Source: Coprobacter tertius (GTDB taxonomy: Bacteria > Bacteroidota > Bacteroidia > Bacteroidales > Coprobacteraceae). From it: a DNA stretch of 64,000 bases. Of this stretch, positions 55,728-64,000 are shown one piece after another; within the stretch, counting starts at the first letter, position 1; each line of letters begins with the position of its first letter. The DNA lies in contig NZ_JANDHW010000002.1 of NCBI RefSeq assembly GCF_024330105.1, positions 1-64,000 of the forward strand. The letters run 5' to 3'. The notes below the pieces were generated by a model. That model worked only from the letters and a program-made list of their open reading frames with translations, searched no databases and had not been told where the DNA came from. A program made the position numbers and the translations under genes.

Positions 55728-56291
55728 TTATTTATTATTATATTGGTTCATTGTGAGCTGTACTCCTGCCAGACAAAAACTTTTTATGATCTCTGCGGCT
55801 TTTTCCATTTTTTGTGGGAGTTCACATTCTTCTTCGGGAGAAAAATTGCTTAATACATATTCGATTTGCTGACCGCGTTGAAATTCGTTTCCAATACCGA
55901 ATCTTAATCGTGCATATATGTTTGTTCCGAGTATTTGGCAAATGTGCTTCAGTCCGTTATGCCCTGCATCGCTTCCTTTGGGTTTCAGTCGTAACGTGCC
56001 GAACGGAAGAGCCAGATCATCTACGATGACTAACAGGTTTTCGACGAGGATGTGTTCTTTCTGAAGCCAATACCTGACAGCGTTTCCACTCAAATTCATA
56101 TATGTCGATGGCTTGAGTAATACGAGGGTGCGACCTTTAATTTTAAGTTCACAGGTTGCGCCGTATCTACCGTCGGTAAAAACAAGATTGGACGCTTTAG
56201 CTAAAGCGTCCAATACTCTGAATCCTATGTTGTGCCGGGTATTTTCGTATTCGGAGCCGATATTCCCCAGCCCTACGATCAAATACTTCAT
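55728..56291 (-). CDS. pth: Peptidyl-tRNA hydrolase
   Basis: Pth cleaves peptidyl-tRNA released by stalled ribosomes. The 187-residue protein shows the canonical start [20 protein letters not shown], with Asn10 and catalytic His20. It continues with [35 protein letters not shown] and GHNGLKHI. It is 10 nt downstream of rplY and 7 nt upstream of the S4 protein, forming one translation-related operon. Confidence 0.97.
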   Translation of the reverse strand: MKYLIVGLGNIGSEYENTRHNIGFRVLDALAKASNLVFTDGRYGATCELKIKGRTLVLLKPSTYMNLSGNAVRYWLQKEHILVENLLVIVDDLALPFGTLRLKPKGSDAGHNGLKHICQILGTNIYARLRFGIGNEFQRGQQIEYVLSNFSPEEECELPQKMEKAAEIIKSFCLAGVQLTMNQYNNK

Positions 56292-56301
56292 TTAATTATG
56301 A

Positions 56302-56892
56302 TTATTTACCGCTTTTTGCCTGAGCACCTCTGGCTGCTCTTGTCAGCTTAACTGCACAAACAACCGCATTTTTAGCATTCATGATTTCGAGACCTTCGAA
56401 GTGGAGTTCTCCTACCTGCATCGTTTTTCCGAGTCCCAGGTTATCGATGTTGATTACCAGTTTTTCGGGAATTTTGGTATAAAGAGCTTTAATTTTCAGT
56501 TTACGCATTTCGAGACTCAACTTACCACCGGCTTTTACACCTTCTGAGTGACCTTCGAGAGCTACCGGAACTTCCATTACGATGGGTTTCTGATCGTTGA
56601 TTTCCAGAAAATCCATGTGAAGGATGTTGTCGTTTACCGGGTGGAACTGGATTTCTTTAACGATAGCCATCGTTTTTTTCTTACCTACGGTAAGTTCGAT
56701 CGCATATATTTCAGGGGTATATACGAGTTTGCGTACGGCATCGTTAGAAACGGTAAAAGGTATATTTTCTGTACCTCCGTATAATACGGCAGGAATAAGA
56801 TCTTCTTTACGCAAAGCTTTTATCGCTTTTTTCTGTTCGCTCGAACGTTCGGCGATCGTTCTCGGGGTACCTTCTAATTGGAATGTTTTCAT
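56302..56892 (-). CDS. rplY: 50S ribosomal protein L25 (Ctc form)
   Basis: This protein of about 196 residues starts MKTFQLEGTPRTIAERSSEQ. The N-terminal L25 domain binds 5S rRNA, and the C-terminal extension (HSEGVKAGGKLSLEMRKLKI; PEKLVINIDNLGLGKTM) is the longer Ctc/TL5 type. The in-frame ATG at 56919 is less likely because the canonical start is at 56892. A TATCTTTG element lies upstream at 56972-56979. It heads the rplY-pth-S4 operon. Confidence 0.95.
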   Translation of the reverse strand: MKTFQLEGTPRTIAERSSEQKKAIKALRKEDLIPAVLYGGTENIPFTVSNDAVRKLVYTPEIYAIELTVGKKKTMAIVKEIQFHPVNDNILHMDFLEINDQKPIVMEVPVALEGHSEGVKAGGKLSLEMRKLKIKALYTKIPEKLVINIDNLGLGKTMQVGELHFEGLEIMNAKNAVVCAVKLTRAARGAQAKSGK

Positions 56893-56971
56893 TGTCGTTA
56901 AATTAATTGTGTTACTCAAAATTAGTCTTGCTTCCTAATTTCCCATCACACGGGTCTTTCGAAAAGCGGTG

Positions 56972-56979
56972 CAAAGATA
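56972..56979 (-). promoter_or_regulatory. Promoter -7 element for rplY operon
   Basis: TATCTTTG on the minus strand fits TAnnTTTG, about 80 nt upstream of the rplY start. Confidence 0.5.
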
Positions 56980-57146
56980 TGTTTTTTTTTCTGTTTTACA
57001 AAGGTTGTATAAAAAATTACGTAATAGGTATCTGGTTATCTGTTCAAAAAAGATTCGGAATGGAGATAAACTCAATATATTCGATAACCCGAGATGATGG
57101 ATTGCTCGTTCTTAAATCACTTGCATAAATATTTTTCTTTTATTTT

Positions 57147-60100
57147 TCACTTATCGAGATCGATGCATTCCACATGCAGGTAAGTAATTGGCGGTTGGTC
57201 TGCACGGCAATCAAATACTCTTGCAACAATGTAATCAGATGTTTTTTTATTTTCTAAAAATGCCCATTCTGATTCTGTCCAAAAAATATCTGTCGGGCCG
57301 GATAATTTTCGTTGGGTTGTTGATTTGCAATCGATATAGTAGATTACATGTTCTACTTTTTCGTCATATACTTCATAGTCGTATTCGTCGGTCGTTTCCT
57401 GCCCCTCATTGAGTGGGTTCTTAGAGCTGGTCCATTTTACTCGGTTTGCACCATATCGGGCGACCAATGCATCATATACATATTGCTCGGCTTGATCTCC
57501 CGAATTTTGGTTATAGCGTTTTAACGACTGTTGCATTTCAGACGTTTCTTTTGGCGATTGACTTTGATTATATACGTATTTTATCAGAGCAAGTTTTTTT
57601 TCTTCAGGTAAAACTCGGAGATTTTCGATAAGAGTCATCTCTTCTTGGTTTAGTGAAAAAGTATCATGATTGAAATCACCCATGCAAGCACCGTAAAGTT
57701 CGCTAAGTTTTAGTGGAAAATTATTTTGCTCTATGAAATGCGAGAGTGTCTGTAAAAGATCTGTATGGCGATTGATGAAAATGCTGTTATCATCTAACCA
57801 GGCGACATTGTTTTCTTCATTGCAAAAAACATAATCTCCGAACTCACGTATACAAACTTTCGAGATGAGTTTCCCGTCATATAAATAAATCCGGTATCCG
57901 GTGCTTTCTTTTAAGCTTTCATAAACAGCCCCTTTCAATTCTTCGTAAGACTCGGTTAAATCATATGATCGGGAAATCGTAATTTCGTATTCTAAACTTT
58001 TGAATAATTTTTCCAATATGTTACGCTGGTTTTCTCCGTTCAAAGTCAGTTTGTTATCACATATCCAGGATAATGTTTGCATAAGCGACCAGGGGGATAT
58101 GCCCAACATATCCTGTATATCGAATGGCCGGTCATCAAGTATTGCGGCACGTAATTGTATTAATGGAGATTCGGAACAATTGATTTCAAGAGCAGATAAT
58201 AGTGTATTGCGGGAGGAGTCTGCTGTTATCCACTGATAAAGATATTCCGGCAAATGTTCTTCTGAGCGAATATATTTAATAGGAGCAAAAATTGTTTTTT
58301 TCGGATCGAATCCGAGAATTTTAATTTTAGCCTCGTTATCGTTCCATTTAATGGTGGAATCGATAGATTTAGATACGGTATAGAGATATTCTATCAGGGA
58401 GATTCGCTGATTGTCATTCATATCATCCAAAATCATATCGCATAGGATTGTATTCGTATTATCCAGCGGTCCATTTAAGAATATCAATTCATTATGATCG
58501 TATTCCAACAGTAGTTTCCTATATTTCTCCAGGTCATGATATCGCTTGAAATCGATTATATTGTATGGTTTGATAAAGTCTTTGTAAACAAACGAATAGC
58601 TCATTGAACCGAGATCGTAAAGATATTCGTCTCCTTCTAAAGTATAAATACAGAACGGATCGTGAACATCGGTTATTCGCTGATAGAGAAGAACAAAAAT
58701 CAGCTGTTCTGTATTGTTAATGATACGGGTCTTATTGTCACTGCAAGTATCGAGTTCTTCGATCAATAGCGAATAGTAATGTTCTGGTTCAGCTTGGGCC
58801 TGAATACCGATAATTGTATTTATACGCCCTCCAATTTGTTTGAAATTTTCGATGATTACATTCAAATGATCAATCGATTTGCAATAATGGGGAAGGATTT
58901 TTGACAAAGGAAGCGTTACCTCTTCGATCGAAATTTGATCTAATATTGGGTGGATTTCCCTCAGGCTGTAGGATTCATTTCCGTATGTGATGATTATTTT
59001 GGTTCTGAAATTTTCAATTTCTTCGTCAGACTTCAATAAGAGACAAGCCCATTCGAGAATTGTATATTCACTATCACTGTCTGTGTAATTACGATCGCAA
59101 TCTAATCGGAGGGTTTTTAGTTTTTGAAGAAATAATTTTTTCGCACTTTCTGTCAGAAAGATTTGCGTCAATTCTTCTTTATATTTATCTACATCGAGTC
59201 GGGAAACGATGTCTTCGTATAATTCGTCTTTTTCAATAATACCATTTACTTTATCTCTGTATAAATTGAATTGTTGGGGCAAAACATAATAAATTCCGGA
59301 GAAATGTTCTTCAATGAATTTACGGCATTTTGCGGCAATCCGAATCTGGCACGTATCATAAGTTTTCGGTATTAGGGTAAAGCTACCATTGGATTTGGTA
59401 ATGATATAGTTATCGAAAAAATTGTCTTTTGTCGCTATACATAAATCGAGTAAAGCTGACACTTCTTGTTGCGTAAGAACTACGTCGTCATTGAAGTTTA
59501 ACTCTGTAATGCGTTTCGGTTTCAATGAAAAAGGTGGCTCTTCCAGATATTTTACGATTGATTTCTCCGGAACATATTGGTCGTTTAAGAGAAGTATTGC
59601 CGATTTTAATGCATTATACTTATCTACAGAGCTTAAATCGGGATGATAGAATACTTTATCGGATGAAACGTAACCAATTTGGTCATCGATGAAAATTTTA
59701 TCCCAGGCAGAAGGGATATTCTCATCTGATTGACAAAATGTGATGATTTCCTGATAGAATGATGGCTGGTCGACGACATTTTCGAGTATTTCCGTTTGAT
59801 TCGGGAGAATAATTTTTGAATACACGTCTGAAAGTCCGACTAATAAATTATCTAATTCAGGTGTATATTCATCTTCGGCAATTTTGTATGGGCTGAGCCA
59901 TCCCGGAACTTGAATATCAGGAAGTAATAATGTGTTAAGTGGCTGATTTTCTCCTTTTCTGTTACAAAATAACTGCAATGAGCCTAATTTTTCATTATGA
60001 ATTTCTGACCAAAATTCTGGATTAGTCAGATTTCTGATAAGTCTTTGTTTCTGGTTGGGTGTCAGATGAATTTGTTTGCAACGTTCAGCGAGCGAATCGA

Positions 60101-61985
60101 AGAATTTGTTTTCTCTTGTGATACATTTCTCTTTGATTGCTTCATAAAGATAGATGAACTCTGAAATATCGTCATCGGTTGTGATGTAATTTAATGCGAT
60201 GAGAATTTCTTTGATTTCTTTCATTCGATTATCCGCTATGAAAATCAAATTATCATTCTGAGAGAGTTCGATTATGGCATGGAAGTAACCATCGGAAAAC
60301 TTGAATAGAGCAATTTTAGAAAGCCTTTCTTTGGTTGCGATTCGTAATTCGTCTTTATTTAATTCTCGGAGGAAATTTCTATATTGAGTTTGGTCGAGCT
60401 CGGCTATCCAGTGATTCAGAAGAGAGAGATCCGATTGCTCTGCAATATCGCGTATATCCCATTTTTCAAGACCGAGTTTCTGGTCATCACGTGCATGTTC
60501 TGTGAACTCTTTGTTTTTGGAATCCCATAAAAACCAGTCGTAATGAGGGAATCCTAAATCGCTTAGTCGGATGTCTAATTTTACATCTTTTATTTTTATT
60601 TTTTGCGGATCGTCTCCCCATCCACCACCGGCAAGAGGAATATGTTTGCGAATATACGTATTAAGATATTGATAAAAAACTGGCTTCAACCATTCGTTGT
60701 TCTGTTTGTCGGGAACATCTGACAAAAGCAGATTCCCATAAATCTGAATAAAGCGCTGGGGTTGCGAGCATCGATAATCTTCCATTCTGGCTATTAACAG
60801 CTTGGCAATTTCGGGTAGAAGATTTTCATTTATTGGATCGTGTTGTAACTTTCTTCGGTTTACTTCATTGCTGAAGCCATCGCAATGTATGATAAAATCA
60901 AAGCCATTGATTTCATCTCCCATAGGAAAATATTTGTAAAAATTCGGAGATTGTTTCAACTGATGCGACAGCGAGAAATCTTTGGGATAACCGAATGTGA
61001 TATTTAAGGGAAATTCTTTGTATTCAGGATTTATGCGGATAAATGCTTCACTATTACACGTAATATTAAAAGTCTCCTTTTGTAACGGAAATTTTTTGAT
61101 TGTCTGATTGTTTATGCAAATGCGAGAAAGATTGAGAATATTCATTGAATATTGAATTCCATTAACCAAATCGTCATAGTTACGGTCCAGAAGTTCTTTT
61201 TTCCCATCTCCTAATTTTAGAAAAAATGCACTTCCTTGCGAAAATATCCGGTAACTGGAATTAATGTATTCAGATATTCTTTCATACATAAAATGTTTCA
61301 TAGCCGATAATTCCTCTTTGGAGAATACTATTCGGTCCTCGTATGAGATATCTTTAACAACTTCTTCTACATCGGCGGGAAAGTTCGTTAATAGAATTTT
61401 CAACAGAATAGGATATTTCTCGTTTTTGAAATCACTGTCGTATTCTACCGTGTCATCTGTCAGAAATTGTTGAAGGTCCTGTAATTGAGACCAACTGAAA
61501 AGTAATGGACCTTTATATTTATTCACGAGTTCGTTTGTGCCGTCTCCTGATCCGACAAGACGGTGTATGAGTTTAAAACCGACACCGAAACGACCGATTT
61601 GCGAGGCATCTTTTTTGGGACTCTGAGCGATATTGAGAAGAGAAACTAACTCATTGATCGAGAATGGACGGCCATTATTAATAGCCAGGAAGTAGTTATT
61701 ATCATAAAATATGTGGCACTCCGAAGAATGACAATCTACGGCATTCTGCAAAAATTCATAAATAGCTTGCCCGTCTTCAGCTATTTTAAGTATAGAGGGA
61801 AGATAGCCGGCGATATCTGGTTTGTGTCCGTGGAACATCTCAAAGAAACCTTTTATCCGTTTTTCCTCCGATAAATCATGATAAGTTCCCATGAAGTTTT
61901 CCTCGTAATCGGAACTATCTGTTGCGATTTTTTTATGATGAATCTTATACCACGTTCTGAAAATTCTGGCACTACGGTATTTCAT
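57147..61985 (-). CDS. Giant HSP90-like ATPase with C-terminal NOV/DUF3883 nuclease-like domain
   Basis: This 1612-residue cytoplasmic protein has an N-terminal GHKL/sacsin-type ATPase. Visible motifs are EFLQNAVDC (77-85, N-box), AINNGRPFS (101-109, an altered DxGxG) and IGRFGVGFK (130-138). A long, unrecognised central region of over 1100 residues follows. The C-terminal 118 residues match the NOV/DUF3883 domain: SGDQAEQYVYDALVARYGAN from 1495, an acidic YDYEVYD (about 1535-1540) and IDCKST with Asp1552 and Lys1554, the core of a PD-(D/E)XK-like nuclease. The start may be 61892 (MGTYHDLSEEKR). Such ATPase-nuclease combinations are seen in defence contexts, but this role is inferred. It is a single-gene insertion between rplY and galE. 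Confidence 0.8.
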   Translation of the reverse strand: MKYRSARIFRTWYKIHHKKIATDSSDYEENFMGTYHDLSEEKRIKGFFEMFHGHKPDIAGYLPSILKIAEDGQAIYEFLQNAVDCHSSECHIFYDNNYFLAINNGRPFSINELVSLLNIAQSPKKDASQIGRFGVGFKLIHRLVGSGDGTNELVNKYKGPLLFSWSQLQDLQQFLTDDTVEYDSDFKNEKYPILLKILLTNFPADVEEVVKDISYEDRIVFSKEELSAMKHFMYERISEYINSSYRIFSQGSAFFLKLGDGKKELLDRNYDDLVNGIQYSMNILNLSRICINNQTIKKFPLQKETFNITCNSEAFIRINPEYKEFPLNITFGYPKDFSLSHQLKQSPNFYKYFPMGDEINGFDFIIHCDGFSNEVNRRKLQHDPINENLLPEIAKLLIARMEDYRCSQPQRFIQIYGNLLLSDVPDKQNNEWLKPVFYQYLNTYIRKHIPLAGGGWGDDPQKIKIKDVKLDIRLSDLGFPHYDWFLWDSKNKEFTEHARDDQKLGLEKWDIRDIAEQSDLSLLNHWIAELDQTQYRNFLRELNKDELRIATKERLSKIALFKFSDGYFHAIIELSQNDNLIFIADNRMKEIKEILIALNYITTDDDISEFIYLYEAIKEKCITRENKFFDSLAERCKQIHLTPNQKQRLIRNLTNPEFWSEIHNEKLGSLQLFCNRKGENQPLNTLLLPDIQVPGWLSPYKIAEDEYTPELDNLLVGLSDVYSKIILPNQTEILENVVDQPSFYQEIITFCQSDENIPSAWDKIFIDDQIGYVSSDKVFYHPDLSSVDKYNALKSAILLLNDQYVPEKSIVKYLEEPPFSLKPKRITELNFNDDVVLTQQEVSALLDLCIATKDNFFDNYIITKSNGSFTLIPKTYDTCQIRIAAKCRKFIEEHFSGIYYVLPQQFNLYRDKVNGIIEKDELYEDIVSRLDVDKYKEELTQIFLTESAKKLFLQKLKTLRLDCDRNYTDSDSEYTILEWACLLLKSDEEIENFRTKIIITYGNESYSLREIHPILDQISIEEVTLPLSKILPHYCKSIDHLNVIIENFKQIGGRINTIIGIQAQAEPEHYYSLLIEELDTCSDNKTRIINNTEQLIFVLLYQRITDVHDPFCIYTLEGDEYLYDLGSMSYSFVYKDFIKPYNIIDFKRYHDLEKYRKLLLEYDHNELIFLNGPLDNTNTILCDMILDDMNDNQRISLIEYLYTVSKSIDSTIKWNDNEAKIKILGFDPKKTIFAPIKYIRSEEHLPEYLYQWITADSSRNTLLSALEINCSESPLIQLRAAILDDRPFDIQDMLGISPWSLMQTLSWICDNKLTLNGENQRNILEKLFKSLEYEITISRSYDLTESYEELKGAVYESLKESTGYRIYLYDGKLISKVCIREFGDYVFCNEENNVAWLDDNSIFINRHTDLLQTLSHFIEQNNFPLKLSELYGACMGDFNHDTFSLNQEEMTLIENLRVLPEEKKLALIKYVYNQSQSPKETSEMQQSLKRYNQNSGDQAEQYVYDALVARYGANRVKWTSSKNPLNEGQETTDEYDYEVYDEKVEHVIYYIDCKSTTQRKLSGPTDIFWTESEWAFLENKKTSDYIVARVFDCRADQPPITYLHVECIDLDK

Positions 61986-62355
61986 GGTTATCTATATTTT
62001 TTACAATTATAGAAAATAAATAGAGAAATCTCAAATTTATTTTAGTAAAAGATGGCTATCGGCAAAGGTATTATTTTTTGTTAGCGGATGAATTGAATTG
62101 GTCTTACACCTTTCTTTTTAGCGGTCCAAAAAAGGATTGTTGAATGTTGATTTTAGTCTGTTTGAATATATTTTGTTGAATTCCTGATTAAAATATAAAT
62201 CACTAAAATTTTTGTTTTTACAATCCATTTTCCTCAAAATTTTTTGTTTACAACCTTCTTGTATTTATCTGCTCTTATTTTCGTTTTTTATCTCTATCTT
62301 TGTAGAGAATAAATAAATTAAATTTGTTTACATTTTTACACTAAATAGCACGCAA
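61986..62355. other. Intergenic region with divergent promoters
   Basis: This 370-base AT-rich interval has no gene. A minus-strand TACCTTTG at 62064-62071 fits the -7 consensus for the giant ATPase gene. A plus-strand TATCTTTG at 62295-62302 fits one for galE, about 54 nt upstream of its ATG. No -33 TTTG, operator or long repeat stands out. Confidence 0.5.
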
Positions 62356-63390
62356 ATGAAAGGGAAAATTTTGGTGACCGGAGGAGCCGGTTATATCGGA
62401 TCTCATACTGCAGTAGAATTACAAAATGCAGGTTATGAGGTGGTTATTATAGATAATCTTTCGAATTCGAATGCCGGCGTTATCGATGGTATCGAGAAAA
62501 TAACAGGGATACGTCCTGTATTTGTCGAGATGGATGTACAGGATAAGGAAGCATTGCGAAAAGTTTTTGAAGAGAATAAAGGGATAAAAGGAATTATCAA
62601 TTTTGCTGCTAGTAAAGCAGTCGGTGAATCGGTACAGAAACCGTTATTATATTATCGCAATAATTTGGTTACTTTATTGAATTTGATGGATCTTATGCCG
62701 GAATATGGGGTTGAAGCACTTGTATTTTCGTCTTCTTGTACTGTATATGGTCAACCCGATGTACTACCGGTAGATGAGCAGGCTCCTATCAAACCGGCTT
62801 TGTCTCCTTACGGGAATACCAAGCAGATCTGTGAAGAAATAATTAAAGATGCCGTTTATTCGGGAGTACCTTATAAGTCGATCATTTTACGTTATTTCAA
62901 TCCTGTTGGCGCGCATCCGTCGGCCGAAATCGGAGAATTACCTTTAGGCGTACCTCAGAATTTATTGCCCTATGTTACGCAAACTGCTATGGGAATACGG
63001 CAGGAATTGAGTGTGTATGGAGATGATTACGATACTCCCGATGGCTCGTGTATAAGGGATTACATAAATATAGTAGATTTGGCAAAAGCTCATGTAATCG
63101 CTGTTAATCGTATGATCGCTGGACAGTCGAAAGATAATGTGGAAGTATTTAATCTGGGCACCGGAAGAGGAGTTTCGGTATTGGAACTGATAAATACCTT
63201 TGAAAAAGCAACGGGGGTAAAGGTTAAATACAAGATCGTAGGTCGCCGTGAAGGAGATATTGAAAAAGTTTGGGCTAATCCTGCTCATGCTAATAAAGAA
63301 TTGGGTTGGATTGCTGAAGAATCGTTGGAAGATACTTTGGCTTCGGCATGGAAGTGGCAGCAAAAATTGAGAGAGAGAGGTATTATGTAA
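62356..63390 (+). CDS. galE: UDP-glucose 4-epimerase
   Basis: GalE interconverts UDP-glucose and UDP-galactose with bound NAD. The 344-residue protein has the NAD-binding GGAGYIGSHT (9-18), VFSSSCTVYGQP containing the catalytic Ser region, SPYGNTK with the Tyr-x3-Lys pair, and RDYINIVDLAKAH, all typical of GalE. It has its own promoter element and a strong terminator, so it is probably monocistronic. Confidence 0.95.
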   Translation: MKGKILVTGGAGYIGSHTAVELQNAGYEVVIIDNLSNSNAGVIDGIEKITGIRPVFVEMDVQDKEALRKVFEENKGIKGIINFAASKAVGESVQKPLLYYRNNLVTLLNLMDLMPEYGVEALVFSSSCTVYGQPDVLPVDEQAPIKPALSPYGNTKQICEEIIKDAVYSGVPYKSIILRYFNPVGAHPSAEIGELPLGVPQNLLPYVTQTAMGIRQELSVYGDDYDTPDGSCIRDYINIVDLAKAHVIAVNRMIAGQSKDNVEVFNLGTGRGVSVLELINTFEKATGVKVKYKIVGRREGDIEKVWANPAHANKELGWIAEESLEDTLASAWKWQQKLRERGIM

Positions 63391-63411
63391 TTATTTTGAA
63401 TATAGGTTTTT

Positions 63412-63445
63412 AGAAAGGCCTGTCTGTTAACAGACAGGCCTTTCT
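63412..63445 (+). terminator. Perfect palindromic terminator after galE
   Basis: A 34-base perfect palindrome has 17-bp arms (AGAAAGGCCTGTCTGTT at 63412-63428 and its complement at 63429-63445). An RNA hairpin would open a few bases at the tip. The internal TTTCT gives only a short U-rich tail. Confidence 0.85.
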
Positions 63446-63741
63446 ATTATGAGTAAGGAAAAATATCGTATGGGAGGGGGTAGATGATGCGTATAACTGG
63501 GGAATCTTATAGAATATGTCGGTTTGTATTGTGTATTAAATATTCTCAAATAAATTTTTTTGTTATTACTTTTTAAGTGAAATGATTAGATTTGTATATT
63601 AGAAAATGTATAAAAACAGGGAAAAAATAATGATGGTATCGAATATGCAAGGCATATATGGTAGCAGGATATTAGATAAAGATATTTGTAAATATTTGCA
63701 ATAGTGGTATTGAAAAAGAAAATTTTTTAGGTGAAAAATAT
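63446..63741. other. AT-rich intergenic region
   Basis: No credible gene or strong repeat is visible in this interval, which becomes very AT-rich towards the Fur-family promoter. Confidence 0.5.
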
Positions 63742-63782
63742 TTAGAAATATTTCTATATTAGAATTATTCTAATTAACTTTG
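63742..63782 (+). promoter_or_regulatory. Fur-family gene promoter with two palindromic boxes
   Basis: Box 1 is TAGAAATATTTCTA (63743-63756), an even 14-bp palindrome. Box 2 is TTAGAATTATTCTAA (63759-63773), a perfect 7-1-7 palindrome of the Fur/PerR type. A -7 element TAACTTTG follows at 63775-63782, with TTTC at 63751-63754 as a near-match -33 element 20 nt upstream. The boxes cover the promoter core, as expected for autorepression by the downstream Fur-family protein. Confidence 0.7.
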
Positions 63783-63815
63783 CGGAGTTAAAAAACAAAA
63801 GAAAAGGATACGGGA

Positions 63816-64000
63816 ATGTTACCGCACACAAAAATAGTAGAATTATTTCGCTCCCGGGGGATAAAGGTAACTCCTCAACGGGTAGCCGTATATTCGGCCT
63901 TAACCGGATTGAAGCATCCCTGTCCGGAGGATGTTATCGGGAAGGTGAAAGAAACTTTTCCTGCTATTTCTACAGCTACGATTTATAATAGTCTCGATTT
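63816..64000 (+). CDS. Fur/PerR-family metalloregulator (partial, cut by window end)
   Basis: Only the first 61 codons lie in the window: MLPHTKIVELFRSRGIKVTP, then QRVAVYSALTGLKHPCPEDV, then FPAISTATIYNSLD. This is the standard winged-helix N-terminus of Fur-family repressors (PQR near residue 20, TIYNSL recognition-helix end). Metal-binding residues are not in view, so Fur, PerR and Zur cannot be told apart. Its promoter palindromes, one of which is shared with the peroxiredoxin gene, favour a PerR-like peroxide sensor. Confidence 0.85.
   Translation, partial: MLPHTKIVELFRSRGIKVTPQRVAVYSALTGLKHPCPEDVIGKVKETFPAISTATIYNSLD

Overview
The window looks like a chromosomal segment from a member of the Bacteroidales. 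Supporting signs are: Bacteroidetes-type promoters (TTTG, about 20 nt, then TAnnTTTG); few Shine-Dalgarno sequences; SusA-like and other secreted glycosidases with lipoprotein signals; a fimbrillin-like cell-surface locus; an LptD-like protein; and Bacteroidetes-restricted families resembling DUF3822 and DUF3843. The genus cannot be fixed from the sequence alone. I see no rRNA, tRNA, CRISPR array or intact transposase.

Layout: 1-2763 is a visibly GC-richer surface-protein locus (fimbrillin-like lipoprotein plus a smaller secreted paralogue), preceded by a (CA)16 tract. 2929-5442 holds a B3/B4-domain protein translationally coupled to a flavin reductase, then an AAA+ ATPase with repeat-rich upstream DNA. 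5885-12942 carries two membrane proteins (one GT87-like), a secreted esterase, a DUF3843-like protein, mutY, an EamA transporter and rsmD. 13081-17086 is a run of four unrecognised envelope proteins. 17659-23569 contains a peroxiredoxin, enolase, a DUF3822-like protein, a RecD-like helicase and cardiolipin synthase.

24257-29149 is an AT-rich accessory island. It encodes modular cell-wall-degrading, effector-like proteins interleaved with small lipoproteins that look like immunity proteins. The first effector has an N-terminal beta-repeat region, a lambda-R/GH104-type lysozyme domain and a CHAP/NlpC-like cysteine amidase domain. The amidase has been separated by a one-base frameshift just before its catalytic cysteine. 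The second effector retains only the end of the shared N-terminal region, fused to a different lysozyme-like domain, and also appears frameshifted near its end. No secretion apparatus is present in the window.

29206-38232 includes a GH13/(alpha/alpha)6 glycosidase pair, a cobalamin-type radical SAM protein, a GNAT enzyme and glutamate dehydrogenase. 38407-56892 is mostly core genome: an unusual receiver plus PEP/pyruvate-binding-domain protein with a coiled-coil partner, topB, a Nudix hydrolase, an HTH regulator, lptD, an HD protein, msrA with a degenerate msrB, ilvE, a K+ channel with a zinc ribbon, and an rplY-pth-S4 operon.

57147-61985 is a single 1612-residue protein with an N-terminal HSP90-like (GHKL) ATPase and a C-terminal NOV/DUF3883 PD-(D/E)XK-like domain. 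It sits between rplY and galE and is the best candidate here for a poorly described, possibly defensive, system. The window ends inside a Fur/PerR-family gene whose promoter carries two palindromes. One of these recurs almost exactly upstream of the peroxiredoxin gene, suggesting a local peroxide-stress regulon.
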